Position numbers and translations under genes: made by a program. Positions 35,278 to 44,350 of a stretch of 64,000 bases of DNA are shown piece by piece; position 1 is the stretch's first letter, and every line of letters starts with the position of its first letter. Origin of the DNA: Polaribacter sp. Hel_I_88. GTDB taxonomy: Bacteria; Bacteroidota; Bacteroidia; Flavobacteriales; Flavobacteriaceae. Below the pieces are notes generated by a model, which was not told where the DNA came from, searched no databases, and saw nothing but the letters and a program-made list of their open reading frames with translations. The stretch lies in assembly GCF_000687935.1 (NCBI RefSeq), contig NZ_JHZZ01000001.1, forward strand, positions 3,296,001 through 3,360,000, read 5' to 3'.

Positions 35278-35285
35278 TATATTTG
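35278..35285 (+). promoter_or_regulatory. Orphan -7 box before tandem terminators
   Basis: TATATTTG matches TAnnTTTG exactly but lies directly before the first terminator hairpin, so its product would be a short RNA or it would be occluded. It could also feed rnpB by read-through. Confidence 0.4.
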
Positions 35286-35287
35286 TA

Positions 35288-35316
35288 GTGTGATTAGTTT
35301 ACTAGTCACACTTTTT
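35288..35316 (+). terminator. First terminator after dnaJ
   Basis: GTGTGATTAG and CTAGTCACAC pair over 10 bp (one G-T) with a TTTA loop, followed by TTTTT. Confidence 0.8.
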
Positions 35317-35335
35317 CTTTTTCATAGCAATTTTT

Positions 35336-35367
35336 CCCACTCAAATTTATATTTGAGTGGGTTTTTT
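35336..35367 (+). terminator. Second terminator after dnaJ
   Basis: CCCACTCAAAT and ATTTGAGTGGG (11 bp, 4-nt loop) are followed by six T. It lies 30 bp before the RNase P RNA. Confidence 0.85.
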
Positions 35368-35396
35368 ATAAAAGAGAAAATCAAAATTTAAAATAG

Positions 35397-35707
35397 AAAG
35401 CAGATTTATCTTATCGCTTTAAATTAATTTTAAAGAGGAAAGTCCGGACACCAAAGAGTAATCATAGTGGATAACATCCATCCAACGTGAGTTGAGGACA
35501 AGTGCAACAGAAAGCAAGTACAGTTAGGCTGTAGTGAAACCAGGTAAACTCTATGAGGTGCAATGTCATGTAAATTAGAGCTTGAGAGCTACTCGCTCGA
35601 TTCTAAAGGGTAGGCAGATAGATTCTAAGAGTAATTTTAGAACTAGATAAATGATAAGAGCCTTACATATGTAAGGAACAGAATTCGGCTTACAAGTCTG
35701 CTTTTTT
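35397..35707 (+). ncRNA. rnpB: RNase P RNA (type A)
   Basis: The conserved parts are in order: GAGGAAAGTCCGGACACC (CRI), ACAGAAAGCAAGTACAG, GTAAACTCTATGAGGTGCAA, the GGGTAGGCAGATAGATTC specificity-to-core segment, ACTAGATAAATGATAAGAGCC (universal P4 part) and ACAGAATTCGGCTTACAAG. The ends pair as P1 (AAGCAGA with TCTGCTT) and a T-run follows at 35702-35707. It is the catalytic subunit that matures tRNA 5' ends. Length ~310 nt is short but within the Bacteroidota range. The exact 5' end is inferred from P1 pairing. Confidence 0.93.
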
Positions 35708-35848
35708 ATTTTAATTATCAAATCCTCAAAATTAATTACAAAAACTATTTTTTTATTGAAGTATATTCAATGTTTTGAAAAATAGCTTTTATTTATCTAT
35801 TAATTATAGCAATCTATTATTTATCTTTTAAAATTGATATTAAAACTG

Positions 35849-35856
35849 TAGATTTG
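35849..35856 (+). promoter_or_regulatory. Aconitase promoter -7 box
   Basis: TAGATTTG matches TAnnTTTG, 33 bp before the aconitase ATG. The -33 triplet at the right spacing reads TTT rather than TTG. The TTG inside this box is also an upstream in-frame start, which is therefore unlikely to be used. Confidence 0.55.
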
Positions 35857-35889
35857 TTTTACGAAAAATTTTTAAAATCACAACTGAAT

Positions 35890-38157
35890 ATGGCATTTGA
35901 CATTGATATGATCAAGCAGGTTTACGCAAACATGACAGAACGCGTTGATGCTGCTCGTAAAATTACAGGAAAACCACTTACATTATCTGAAAAGATTTTA
36001 TACTCTCATTTATGGGAAGGAAAAGCTACTAAAGAATTTACTAGAGGTAAAGACTATGTAGATTTTGCTCCAGATAGAATTGCTTTGCAAGATGCAACTG
36101 CACAAATGGCATTATTACAATTTATGCAAGCTGGTAAGCCAAAAGTAGCGGTTCCTACAACAACTCACTGTGATCATTTAATTCAAGCTAAAGAAGGTGC
36201 TGCAACAGATTTAAAACAAGCAAACACAACAAGTAGTGAAGTTTTTAATTTTTTAGAATCAGTTTCTAACAAATACGGACTTGGTTTTTGGAAACCAGGA
36301 GCAGGAATTATTCACCAAGTAGTTTTAGAAAACTATGCATTTCCAGGAGGAATGATGATTGGTACAGATTCGCACACAGTTAATGCTGGTGGTTTAGGAA
36401 TGGTAGCAATTGGAGTAGGTGGAGCAGATGCTGTAGATGTTATGGCTGGAATGGCTTGGGAATTAAAATTTCCAAAATTAATCGGAATTAAATTAACTGG
36501 AAAATTATCTGGTTGGACAGCTCCAAAAGATGTTATTTTAAAAGTTGCCGAAATTTTAACTGTAAAAGGTGGAACAGGGGCAATTGTAGAATATTTTGGC
36601 CCAGGTGCTACTTCTATGTCTTGTACTGGTAAAGGTACAATTTGTAATATGGGTGCAGAGATTGGTGCAACAACATCAACTTTTGGTTATGATGAATCTA
36701 TGGAACGTTATTTACGTGCTACAGATAGAGAAGATGTTGCAGATGCTGCTAATAAAGTTAAAGAATATTTAACTGCGGATACTGAAGTATATGATAATCC
36801 AGAAAAATATTTTGATCAAGTAATCGAAATTAACTTATCAGAATTAGGTCCATTATTAAACGGTCCTTTTACTCCAGATTTATCTACAACAGTAGGTTCT
36901 GATATGACTAAAAAAGCAAACGATAATGAATGGCCGCTAACGGTTGAATGGGGATTAATTGGTTCTTGTACAAATTCATCTTACGAAGATTTATCGAGAG
37001 CATCATCTATAGCACAACAAGCAATTGATAAAGGATTAAAAATGAAAGCTGAATTAGGTATCAATCCTGGTTCTGAAAAAGTAAGATATACTGCAGATAG
37101 AGATGGGATTTTAGGAATCTTTGAAAAATTAGATGCAAAAATATTTACAAACGCATGTGGACCTTGTATTGGTCAGTGGGCTAGATATTCAGATCCTAAA
37201 AATGCTCCTAAAAATAGTATTGTACATTCTTTTAACAGAAACTTTGCTAAAAGAGCAGATGGGAATCCTAATACGCACGCTTTTGTTGCATCACCAGAAA
37301 TAACTGCTGCTATTGCTATTGCAGGTCGTTTAGATTTTAATCCATTAACAGATAAGTTAATCAACGAAAATGGTGAAGAAGTTATGTTTGATGAGCCAAC
37401 AGGTTGGGAATTACCTCCAAAAGGTTTTGAAGTAAAAGATAATGGATATTTAGCACCAGAAGAAGATGGTAGCCACGTTAAGATTGCTGTAGAAGAAGAT
37501 TCTGAAAGATTACAATTATTAGAACCTTTTACACCTTTAGGAGACACAATTACAGGAGCAAAATTATTAATTAAAGCTTTTGGAAAATGTACAACAGACC
37601 ATATTTCTATGGCTGGTCCTTGGTTACGTTTTAGAGGGCATTTAGATAATATTGCAAATAATACATTAATTGGTGCAGTAAATGCGTTTAACAAAAAAAC
37701 AAACTTTGTTAAAAATCAATTGAATGGTGAGTATAATGCAGTTCCTGCAGTGCAAAGAGAATACAAAAAAGCAGGGATTAAAACAATTGTTGTTGGTGAT
37801 CATAATTATGGAGAGGGTTCTTCTAGAGAGCATGCTGCAATGCAACCAAGACATTTAGGTGTTGCTGCTGTTTTAGTAAAATCTTTTGCAAGAATTCATG
37901 AAACAAACTTGAAAAAGCAAGGAATGTTAGGTTTAACGTTTGCAAATGAAGCTGATTATGATTTAATTCAAGAAGATGATACATTCAACTTTTTAGATTT
38001 AAATGAATTTGCTCCAGACAAACAATTAACAATCGAAGTTGTTCATGCAGATGGAAGCAAAGATGTTATTAAAGTAAACCACACTTATAATGATGCGCAA
38101 ATTAGCTGGTATCAAAAAGGTTCTGCTTTAAACTTGATCAAGTTGCAAAACGCTTAA
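35890..38157 (+). CDS. Aconitate hydratase (mitochondrial-type)
   Basis: A 755-aa aconitase. The [4Fe-4S] cysteines are in [14 protein letters not shown] and [10 protein letters not shown]. The N-terminal [16 protein letters not shown] and [28 protein letters not shown] and the swivel-domain [19 protein letters not shown] are all present, in the order of mitochondrial ACO2 rather than AcnA/AcnB of enterobacteria. It isomerises citrate and isocitrate in the TCA cycle. The ATG at 35890 ([12 protein letters not shown]) is chosen over a TTG 36 bp upstream that lies in the promoter box. Confidence 0.95.
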   Translation: MAFDIDMIKQVYANMTERVDAARKITGKPLTLSEKILYSHLWEGKATKEFTRGKDYVDFAPDRIALQDATAQMALLQFMQAGKPKVAVPTTTHCDHLIQAKEGAATDLKQANTTSSEVFNFLESVSNKYGLGFWKPGAGIIHQVVLENYAFPGGMMIGTDSHTVNAGGLGMVAIGVGGADAVDVMAGMAWELKFPKLIGIKLTGKLSGWTAPKDVILKVAEILTVKGGTGAIVEYFGPGATSMSCTGKGTICNMGAEIGATTSTFGYDESMERYLRATDREDVADAANKVKEYLTADTEVYDNPEKYFDQVIEINLSELGPLLNGPFTPDLSTTVGSDMTKKANDNEWPLTVEWGLIGSCTNSSYEDLSRASSIAQQAIDKGLKMKAELGINPGSEKVRYTADRDGILGIFEKLDAKIFTNACGPCIGQWARYSDPKNAPKNSIVHSFNRNFAKRADGNPNTHAFVASPEITAAIAIAGRLDFNPLTDKLINENGEEVMFDEPTGWELPPKGFEVKDNGYLAPEEDGSHVKIAVEEDSERLQLLEPFTPLGDTITGAKLLIKAFGKCTTDHISMAGPWLRFRGHLDNIANNTLIGAVNAFNKKTNFVKNQLNGEYNAVPAVQREYKKAGIKTIVVGDHNYGEGSSREHAAMQPRHLGVAAVLVKSFARIHETNLKKQGMLGLTFANEADYDLIQEDDTFNFLDLNEFAPDKQLTIEVVHADGSKDVIKVNHTYNDAQISWYQKGSALNLIKLQNA

Positions 38158-38178
38158 AAATAATATAATTTATAGTTG

Positions 38179-38208
38179 AAACTCCTGAAGAAATTCAGGA
38201 GTTTTTTT
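38179..38208 (+). terminator. Aconitase terminator
   Basis: AAACTCCTGAA and TTCAGGAGTTT (11 bp, 4-nt loop) run into seven T. It separates aconitase from the convergent MFS gene. Confidence 0.9.
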
Positions 38209-38221
38209 GTGCCAAAAACAG

Positions 38222-39388
38222 TTAAGTTTTTCTTCTTAAAGCTAGCAAACCAAAAATTGGTCCAATGGCTAAAATCGTAAATATAAAAATAGAGGTTGAT
38301 GAAATTTGTAACTTACTTAATAACTGAATGCTAATAATTGTTATCGAAAAACCGATACAATTTACAATTGTTAAAGCTGTTCCTTTATTATTTACTGGTG
38401 CATTTCTTGCGACTAATGTCGAAAAAAGTGGTGAATCTGCTATTACAACCATTCCCCAGAAAATTAAAAAGATTATAAATATATTTTCGTTTGATTGATA
38501 CAAAATCAATGGAGAAAGTAAACAGCATACACAAGAAAGTAATAAAAAAATAAAAGCTGTTTTTTTGATACCTAATTTCTCAGCTATATAACCTGATAAA
38601 ATACAAGAAACAGTTCCACTTCCAATAATAATAAAAGATAATAAGGGAATATTTAAAACCACACCAACATGTAAATTTTGATATATTAATAGAGCAATGG
38701 GAACAAAGGTCCAAAAAGCATATAACTCCCACATATGGCCAAAATAGCCAAAAGCCGCTTTTCTAAAATTGATATTTTTAAAAACTTTAAAGCAACTTGA
38801 TAAATTTAAACCTTTACTTTTTGTTCTAAATGGGCCATCTTTTATAAAAATCAACAATAAAAAACCACCAAAAGCTGATAATAAAGAAGTTGCGATTAAA
38901 ACGTGTTTCCAAGAAGTATTGATGAAAATATCTTTTAATAAATGAGGTAGAGCAGTTCCCAACACTAAAGCTCCCACTAAATATCCAAGTGATTTCCCCA
39001 AACCTTTATCATAATAATCTGTGGCAATTTTCATGCCTACAGGATAAATTCCTGCCAAGAAAAAACCTGTAAAGAAGCGTAAACTCAATAAACTAAACAA
39101 TGTTTGATTGTCTAAAATACACATCAAATTAAAAGTTCCTCCTAAAATGGCACTTATAAAAAATACTTTTGAAGGTGAAAAGCGATCTGCAATGGTAAAT
39201 AACGCAAAAATAAAAGTACCAGTTATAAAACCAAACTGAACAGCTGATGTTAAATGACCTAAAGAAGAATCGTTTAAATTAAAGTTTTTTATAAGACTTG
39301 GCATTATTCCATTACCTGCAAACCATAAAGAAGTGCAGCAAAATTGAGAAATAACGATGATAGGAAGTAGTAGTTTAGAGTTTTTCAT
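38222..39388 (-). CDS. MFS transporter
   Basis: A 388-aa major facilitator with 12 hydrophobic segments. The first cytoplasmic loop carries the A-D-R-F-S-P version of motif A (ALFTIADRFSPSKVFF), and LRFFTGFFLAGIYPVGMKIA is the TM4-TM5 motif. Central charged linker near KDGPFRTKSKGLN. Substrate unknown; no periplasmic partner. It is divergent from HMG-CoA lyase with only 85 bp between starts, but shared control is not evident. Confidence 0.85.
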   Translation of the reverse strand: MKNSKLLLPIIVISQFCCTSLWFAGNGIMPSLIKNFNLNDSSLGHLTSAVQFGFITGTFIFALFTIADRFSPSKVFFISAILGGTFNLMCILDNQTLFSLLSLRFFTGFFLAGIYPVGMKIATDYYDKGLGKSLGYLVGALVLGTALPHLLKDIFINTSWKHVLIATSLLSAFGGFLLLIFIKDGPFRTKSKGLNLSSCFKVFKNINFRKAAFGYFGHMWELYAFWTFVPIALLIYQNLHVGVVLNIPLLSFIIIGSGTVSCILSGYIAEKLGIKKTAFIFLLLSCVCCLLSPLILYQSNENIFIIFLIFWGMVVIADSPLFSTLVARNAPVNNKGTALTIVNCIGFSITIISIQLLSKLQISSTSIFIFTILAIGPIFGLLALRRKT

Positions 39389-39438
39389 TTCAGAAAACGA
39401 AATTAATCAAAAAGAGTATAATAATCAGATTAAATAAT

Positions 39439-39468
39439 TTTGCAACAAGTTTACTTTCTTTATATTTG
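39439..39468 (+). promoter_or_regulatory. HMG-CoA lyase promoter, implying a leaderless mRNA
   Basis: TTTG (39439-39442), an 18-nt spacer and TATATTTG (39461-39468). The ATG at 39474 starts 6 bp after the box, where transcription itself would begin. Confidence 0.7.
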
Positions 39469-39473
39469 AATTG

Positions 39474-40331
39474 ATGAAAAAAGTTAAAATTATAGAATGT
39501 CCAAGAGATGCAATGCAAGGAATAAAATCTCATTTTATATCCACAGAAAAAAAGGCATTGTATATCAACTCGCTTTTAAAAGTTGGTTTTGATACGATTG
39601 ATTTTGGTAGTTTTGTATCGCCAAAAGCAATTCCGCAAATGCGAGATACTGCTGAAGTTTTGGCAAAATTAGATTTATCAAAAACCCAAAGTAAACTTTT
39701 AGCCATTATCGCAAATGTTAGAGGGGCAACTGATGCATCACAGTTTGAAGAAATTGATTATTTGGGGTATCCTTTTTCGATTTCTGAAAATTTTCAAATG
39801 AGAAATACCCACAAAACAATTGATGAATCCATTACTGCTTTAGATGCTATTTTAAATATCGCCCAAAAAACAAATAAGGAAGTTGTTGCATACTTATCTA
39901 TGGGTTTTGGGAATCCTTATGGTGATCCTTGGAATGTTGAAATTGTTGGAGAGTGGACGGAAAAATTATCAAAGATGGGTGTTAAAATTTTATCACTTTC
40001 AGATACTATAGGTAGCTCAACCCCAGAAGTTATTGATTATCTTTTTTCAAATTTAATTCCACAATATCCAGAAATTGAGTTTGGTGCACATTTACATACA
40101 ACTCCAGATAAATGGTTCGAAAAAGTAAATGCAGCTTACAAAGGTGGTTGTTTACGTTTTGATGGAGCCATAAAAGGGTATGGAGGTTGCCCAATGGCTA
40201 AAGACGATTTGACAGGAAATATGCCAACAGAAAAATTACTAAGTTATTTTACAGCTGAAAAAGTAGATACAAATATAAAACCAATGAGTTTTGAAAGCGC
40301 TTATAATAAGGCTTTAGAAGTTTTTATATAA
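39474..40331 (+). CDS. Hydroxymethylglutaryl-CoA lyase
   Basis: A 285-aa HMGL-type TIM-barrel enzyme. The signatures are ECPRDAMQG (Arg and Asp of the active site), VGFDTIDFGSFVSPKAIPQM, SLSDTIGSSTP, EFGAHLHTTPDKW (H-x-H metal ligands) and the mobile-loop GAIKGYGGCPMA with the catalytic cysteine. It splits HMG-CoA to acetoacetate and acetyl-CoA, the end of leucine breakdown. E. coli lacks it, but aerobic Bacteroidota often have it. An adjacent TTG at 39471 would add one residue; the ATG is preferred. It is monocistronic, ending before a 225-bp gap. Confidence 0.92.
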   Translation: MKKVKIIECPRDAMQGIKSHFISTEKKALYINSLLKVGFDTIDFGSFVSPKAIPQMRDTAEVLAKLDLSKTQSKLLAIIANVRGATDASQFEEIDYLGYPFSISENFQMRNTHKTIDESITALDAILNIAQKTNKEVVAYLSMGFGNPYGDPWNVEIVGEWTEKLSKMGVKILSLSDTIGSSTPEVIDYLFSNLIPQYPEIEFGAHLHTTPDKWFEKVNAAYKGGCLRFDGAIKGYGGCPMAKDDLTGNMPTEKLLSYFTAEKVDTNIKPMSFESAYNKALEVFI

Positions 40332-40518
40332 ATTAAATCATTTGCTATTATTACCTCTATTTTTTACTCTTTTTAATACCTCGATATTTAGAGTTTTATT
40401 AAGCGTAATTTATTAAACATAATTCTGATAACTTTAACCTTCTCTGTTAATTTCTGTTAAAAGTGTATAACAGCAAAAAATATTTTGATATAAGTTAATG
40501 TGTAGATTTAGTTTTGTT

Positions 40519-40526
40519 TATTTTTG
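40519..40526 (+). promoter_or_regulatory. Putative promoter box of the CHRD gene
   Basis: TATTTTTG fits TAnnTTTG, 30 bp before the ATG. No TTG at the ideal distance upstream. Confidence 0.45.
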
Positions 40527-40556
40527 GGTATAAATAATTAAACAAAAACTTTTTTT

Positions 40557-42863
40557 ATGAAAAACATTAAATTAATATTACTTCTATTTGTAACATCTAT
40601 AATTTTTTATAGTTGTGAAGATAATGACCAAGAATTTGTATTCAATACACCTTCTGGTAACCAAATAACATACAATTTAGCAACTAAGGATGTTGATGGA
40701 ATTTCGGGTACAGCAACTTTTGTGGAAAACACAAACTCAACAGTAACGATTGTTTTAGATATTTCAGGAACTTCTTCAGGAGGCATTCATCCAGCTCACG
40801 TTCATTTTAATTCGGCTTTAGAGGGTGGAGATATCGCATTAACCCTAGAACCTATAAATGGTAGTACTGGTGGAAGTGCAACAACAGTAACAAGATTAGA
40901 TGATGGCACACCAATTTCTTTCAACGATTTTTTAAATTTTGATGGATATATTAATGTTCATCTAAGTGCAAACGAATTAGAAACTATTGTTGCTCAAGGA
41001 GATATTGGGGAAAATGGTTTAAAAGAAAGTATAACGTATGATTTAGGAGAAAAAGCAGTTGATGGTATATCTGGAGACATTACTTTTTCTGAAAGAAATA
41101 ATGGAGAAATTTTAGCTACTATATTATTAAATGGAACTCCTGATGGTGGAATGCACCCAGCACATATTCATGCAAATACAGCTGCTGAAGGTGGAGATAT
41201 TTTATTAAGTTTTTCTCCTGTAAATGGCGATTCTGGAGTAAGTATGACTAATATTACAACTTTCGATGATGGAACTACTTTCTCTTTTTCAGCTATTGAA
41301 AATTTAGATGCTTACGTTAATGTACATTTAAGTGCAACACAATTGGGAACTATTGTATCTCAAGGAGATATTGGTCAGAATGATTTAACAGGAATGACTA
41401 AAACCTATGATTTAGGGGAAAAAGATGTTGCAGGAATTTCTGGTGATGTTGTATTTTCAGAAAGAGTAAATGGAGAAGCATTAGCTGAACTTATAATTAC
41501 TGGAACTCCAGCAGGAGGAATGCACCCAGCACACATACATGCAAACACAGCTGCAGAAACAGGAGCAATTTTATTTTCTTTTGAACCAGTTGATGGAGAT
41601 ACAGGAATGAGTGCAAAAAATTTATCAACTTACGATGATGGTTCTGATTTTGGATATTCAGATATTGAAGGATTAGATGCATATGTTAATGTACATTTAA
41701 GTGCAACACAATTGGGAACTATTGTATCTCAAGGAGATATTGGTCAGAATGATTTAACAGGAATGACTAAAACTTATGACTTAGGAGAAAAAGATGTTGC
41801 AGGAATTTCTGGTGATGTTGTATTTTCAGAAAGAGTAAATGGTGAAGCATTAGCTGAACTTATGATTACAGGAACTCCAGCAGGAGGAATGCACCCAGCA
41901 CATATACATGCTAATACAGCTGCAGAAAGTGGAGCAATTTTATTTACGTTTACTCCAGTAAATGGAGATACTGGAATGAGTGTAACAAATGTATCAAGTT
42001 TTGATGATGATTCAGCTTTTGGATATTCAGATATTGAAGGATTAGATGCTTATGTTAATGTACATTTAAGTGCAACACAATTAGGAACAATTGTAGCTCA
42101 AGGAGATATTGGTCAGAATGATTTAACAGGAATGACTAAAACTTATGACTTAGGAGAAAAAGATGTTGCAGGAATTTCTGGTGATGTTGTATTTTCAGAA
42201 AGAGTAAATGGTGAAGCATTAGCTGAACTTATGATTACAGGAACTCCAGCAGGAGGAATGCACCCAGCACATATACATGCTAATACAGCTGCAGAAAGTG
42301 GAGCAATTTTATTTACGTTTACTCCAGTAAATGGAGATACTGGAATGAGTGTAACAAATGTATCAAGTTTTGATGATGATTCAGCTTTTGGATATTCAGA
42401 TATTGAAGGATTAGATGCATATGTTAATGTACATTTAAGTGCAACACAATTAGGAACAATTGTAGCTCAAGGAGATATTGGTCAGAATGATTTAACAGGT
42501 GATTCTAAAGTATATGCTTTAGCAGAAAAAGACGTACCAACTATTTCTGGAACTGCAACTTTTTTCAAAAGAGTAAATGGTACAGCATTATCAATTTTAA
42601 ATATTCAAAATACTTTACCAGGAGCAATGCACCCAGCTCATATTCATGAAAATGATGCTGCAACTGGAGGTCCAATTGCATTTACCTTTAACCCAGTAAA
42701 TGGAGATACAGGCTTAAGCAACACTCAAGTTGAAAAATTAGATGATGATACTGAAATCACTTATGATGAAATATTGACTTTTGATGGATATATAAACGTT
42801 CATTTGAGTTCTGCACAATTAAGTACTATTGTAGCGCAAGGTAACATTGGTTCAAATGAATAA
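40557..42863 (+). CDS. Lipoprotein with six CHRD domains
   Basis: A 768-aa lipoprotein: signal 1-19 and lipobox Cys20 (TSIIFYSCEDND). Six CHRD-type repeats of ~121-123 residues follow, each with a start like YDLGEKDVAGISGDVVF, a histidine motif (G-G-M-H-P-A-H-I-H) and an end like LDAYVNVHLSATQLGTIVSQ. The H-P-A-H-x-H cluster and Asp/Asn-rich loops suggest metal binding, but CHRD function in bacteria is not settled. Repeats 3-5 share a 369-bp DNA period, and 4 and 5 are almost identical at nucleotide level. It should sit on the outer membrane or in the periplasm. Confidence 0.88.
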   Translation: MKNIKLILLLFVTSIIFYSCEDNDQEFVFNTPSGNQITYNLATKDVDGISGTATFVENTNSTVTIVLDISGTSSGGIHPAHVHFNSALEGGDIALTLEPINGSTGGSATTVTRLDDGTPISFNDFLNFDGYINVHLSANELETIVAQGDIGENGLKESITYDLGEKAVDGISGDITFSERNNGEILATILLNGTPDGGMHPAHIHANTAAEGGDILLSFSPVNGDSGVSMTNITTFDDGTTFSFSAIENLDAYVNVHLSATQLGTIVSQGDIGQNDLTGMTKTYDLGEKDVAGISGDVVFSERVNGEALAELIITGTPAGGMHPAHIHANTAAETGAILFSFEPVDGDTGMSAKNLSTYDDGSDFGYSDIEGLDAYVNVHLSATQLGTIVSQGDIGQNDLTGMTKTYDLGEKDVAGISGDVVFSERVNGEALAELMITGTPAGGMHPAHIHANTAAESGAILFTFTPVNGDTGMSVTNVSSFDDDSAFGYSDIEGLDAYVNVHLSATQLGTIVAQGDIGQNDLTGMTKTYDLGEKDVAGISGDVVFSERVNGEALAELMITGTPAGGMHPAHIHANTAAESGAILFTFTPVNGDTGMSVTNVSSFDDDSAFGYSDIEGLDAYVNVHLSATQLGTIVAQGDIGQNDLTGDSKVYALAEKDVPTISGTATFFKRVNGTALSILNIQNTLPGAMHPAHIHENDAATGGPIAFTFNPVNGDTGLSNTQVEKLDDDTEITYDEILTFDGYINVHLSSAQLSTIVAQGNIGSNE
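41382..42488 (+). repeat. Three tandem 369-bp coding repeats
   Basis: Units 41382-41750, 41751-42119 and 42120-42488 each begin GATTTAACAGGAATGAC. Length is exactly 369 bp (123 codons). The second and third differ at very few positions by eye; the first is more diverged, mainly in its centre. Confidence 0.9.
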
Positions 42864-42888
42864 TTACATTCATTAAATTACAAATTAT

Positions 42889-42917
42889 AAACCCATCAAT
42901 TTTTGATGGGTTTTTTG
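42889..42917 (+). terminator. Terminator after the CHRD gene
   Basis: AAACCCATCAA and TTGATGGGTTT flank a 3-nt loop; six T include the end of the stem. Confidence 0.85.
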
Positions 42918-43112
42918 TTGTTTTGATGTCAAATACTTAAATAAGGCTAAATAATTCTAAAAATCACAGAAAACTATTTAAACAACTGCTACTTTTTTTT
43001 TGCACGAATAAAATTGTTTTTTATATTAAAAATTGTACAATCGCTTAAACTAGATTTCAATAAATATAATATGAAAATTGATAGATTTTTTATTATTTAA
43101 AAAAACACTTGA

Positions 43113-43265
43113 TTTGAAAGACAATTTTTATATGACCAAAATTCTTATAACTTAGCTCAAATTAAAAGATTTGTAAAAAGTGTAATTATTTTATACAACA
43201 AAATAAGATTAGACTTACCTTTAAATTATAGAATACTTAATATGGTATATAAATTATCAATTTAA
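43113..43265 (+). pseudogene. C-terminal remnant of an IS3-family transposase
   Basis: The frame after the TGA at 43110 encodes 50 residues ending YKLSI. FLYDQNSYNLAQIKRFVKSV, then ILYNKIRLDLPLNYR and NMVYKLSI, match the end of IS3-family DDE integrase cores (the L-Y-N-x-x-R-L-x-L-x-L-N-Y-x-T-P-x-x-V-Y pattern). The catalytic Asp residues and everything before are missing. No terminal inverted repeats were found. The rest of the 448-bp gap (42864-43311) is A/T-rich with a terminator and nothing else I can identify. Confidence 0.75.
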
Positions 43266-43311
43266 TGGAACTATAGCTTATCCACAGAAAAAAAAATAAA
43301 AATAAACACTA

Positions 43312-44292
43312 ATGAAAATATCGTTTAAGTTATTATTTATACTCTTCTTAAGTATTCTTAGCATGAAATCTTTTTCACAGAAAATGATTGAATATTATGA
43401 ACCAGCAAAAAGTGATAGCTTAAAAATTGGTATAGGAGAAAATGATTTTTTGCCATTTATTCAAAAAGGGTATACATTAATGCTTCCAGAAAACAAAAAA
43501 ATAAAAGGAGTACTCATTTTTCTAGAAGATTCAAAGTATGACAAAAAGAATTTTAGTTCAAAACAAATGTATAGTCAGGCATTTGAAAATAATTTTGCAG
43601 TATTGTCAGTTTCAACTGAAATTCCTTTAGACTTTTATTTTTCTAAAGTTTCTATGAATTCTACACATAATCTAATTCAAGAAGTATTTAACAAATATAA
43701 TTTACCTAATGAAAACATTTTCTTTTTAGGAGCAAGTTTGGTTGGCCATAGAGCATTAAAATATATTGAATATATTAATAAAAAAGATTTTGATTTTCAG
43801 GTTAATATAAAAGGAGTTGTTATTTGTGATTTCACATTAGATTGGATAAGAAAATGGAAACAACACAAACGAGATATAAAAATCAATAGAATTGACCTTT
43901 GGGAGCCAACTTTTATGAATTACATGTTAGAAACTTATTTGAAAGGTACACCAGAAACTGCTAAAGATAATTATTACAATTTTTCTTCCTATAGCTACTC
44001 AGATGAAAATCCTAAAAATGTTTTGTTCTATAAAAATTACGCAGTTAGAGCATATATAGAACCTAAGATAAAATATAGGCTAAAAAAATATTTCAGGACT
44101 ATGTATGAAAATAATACGACTGACATAGTTGGTTTTTTAGCAGAATTAGAACTTATAGGGAATGAAAATACGGAATTAATTGTTTTACAACCAGAATCTA
44201 AGTCATCTAAAGTAAGAAATACACAAACAACTTGGAATGAAATTAATAAAGAGGAACTAATGAATTGGATACAGAATCAAATTGAAAAATAA
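43312..44292 (+). CDS. Exported protein with alpha/beta-hydrolase-like features
   Basis: A 326-aa protein with a signal peptide (1-22, SILSMKSFSQ). The middle contains IKGVLIFLEDSKYD, then FFLGASLVGHRAL, a G-x-S-x-x-G nucleophile-elbow-like turn with Ser in the usual place, and VKGVVICDF. The C-terminal ELIVLQPESKSS could be the strand preceding the last helix. An Asp/His completing a triad is not clear: a candidate histidine near the end is missing. It may be a serine hydrolase relative or a non-catalytic member. It lies next to the UshA-like lipoprotein on the same strand, with the IS3 remnant upstream. Confidence 0.55.
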   Translation: MKISFKLLFILFLSILSMKSFSQKMIEYYEPAKSDSLKIGIGENDFLPFIQKGYTLMLPENKKIKGVLIFLEDSKYDKKNFSSKQMYSQAFENNFAVLSVSTEIPLDFYFSKVSMNSTHNLIQEVFNKYNLPNENIFFLGASLVGHRALKYIEYINKKDFDFQVNIKGVVICDFTLDWIRKWKQHKRDIKINRIDLWEPTFMNYMLETYLKGTPETAKDNYYNFSSYSYSDENPKNVLFYKNYAVRAYIEPKIKYRLKKYFRTMYENNTTDIVGFLAELELIGNENTELIVLQPESKSSKVRNTQTTWNEINKEELMNWIQNQIEK

Positions 44293-44350
44293 CTATGACC
44301 AATTTCTACTTTTCAAAAACAAAAGAAATATTATTGTAAAAAAATCATCA

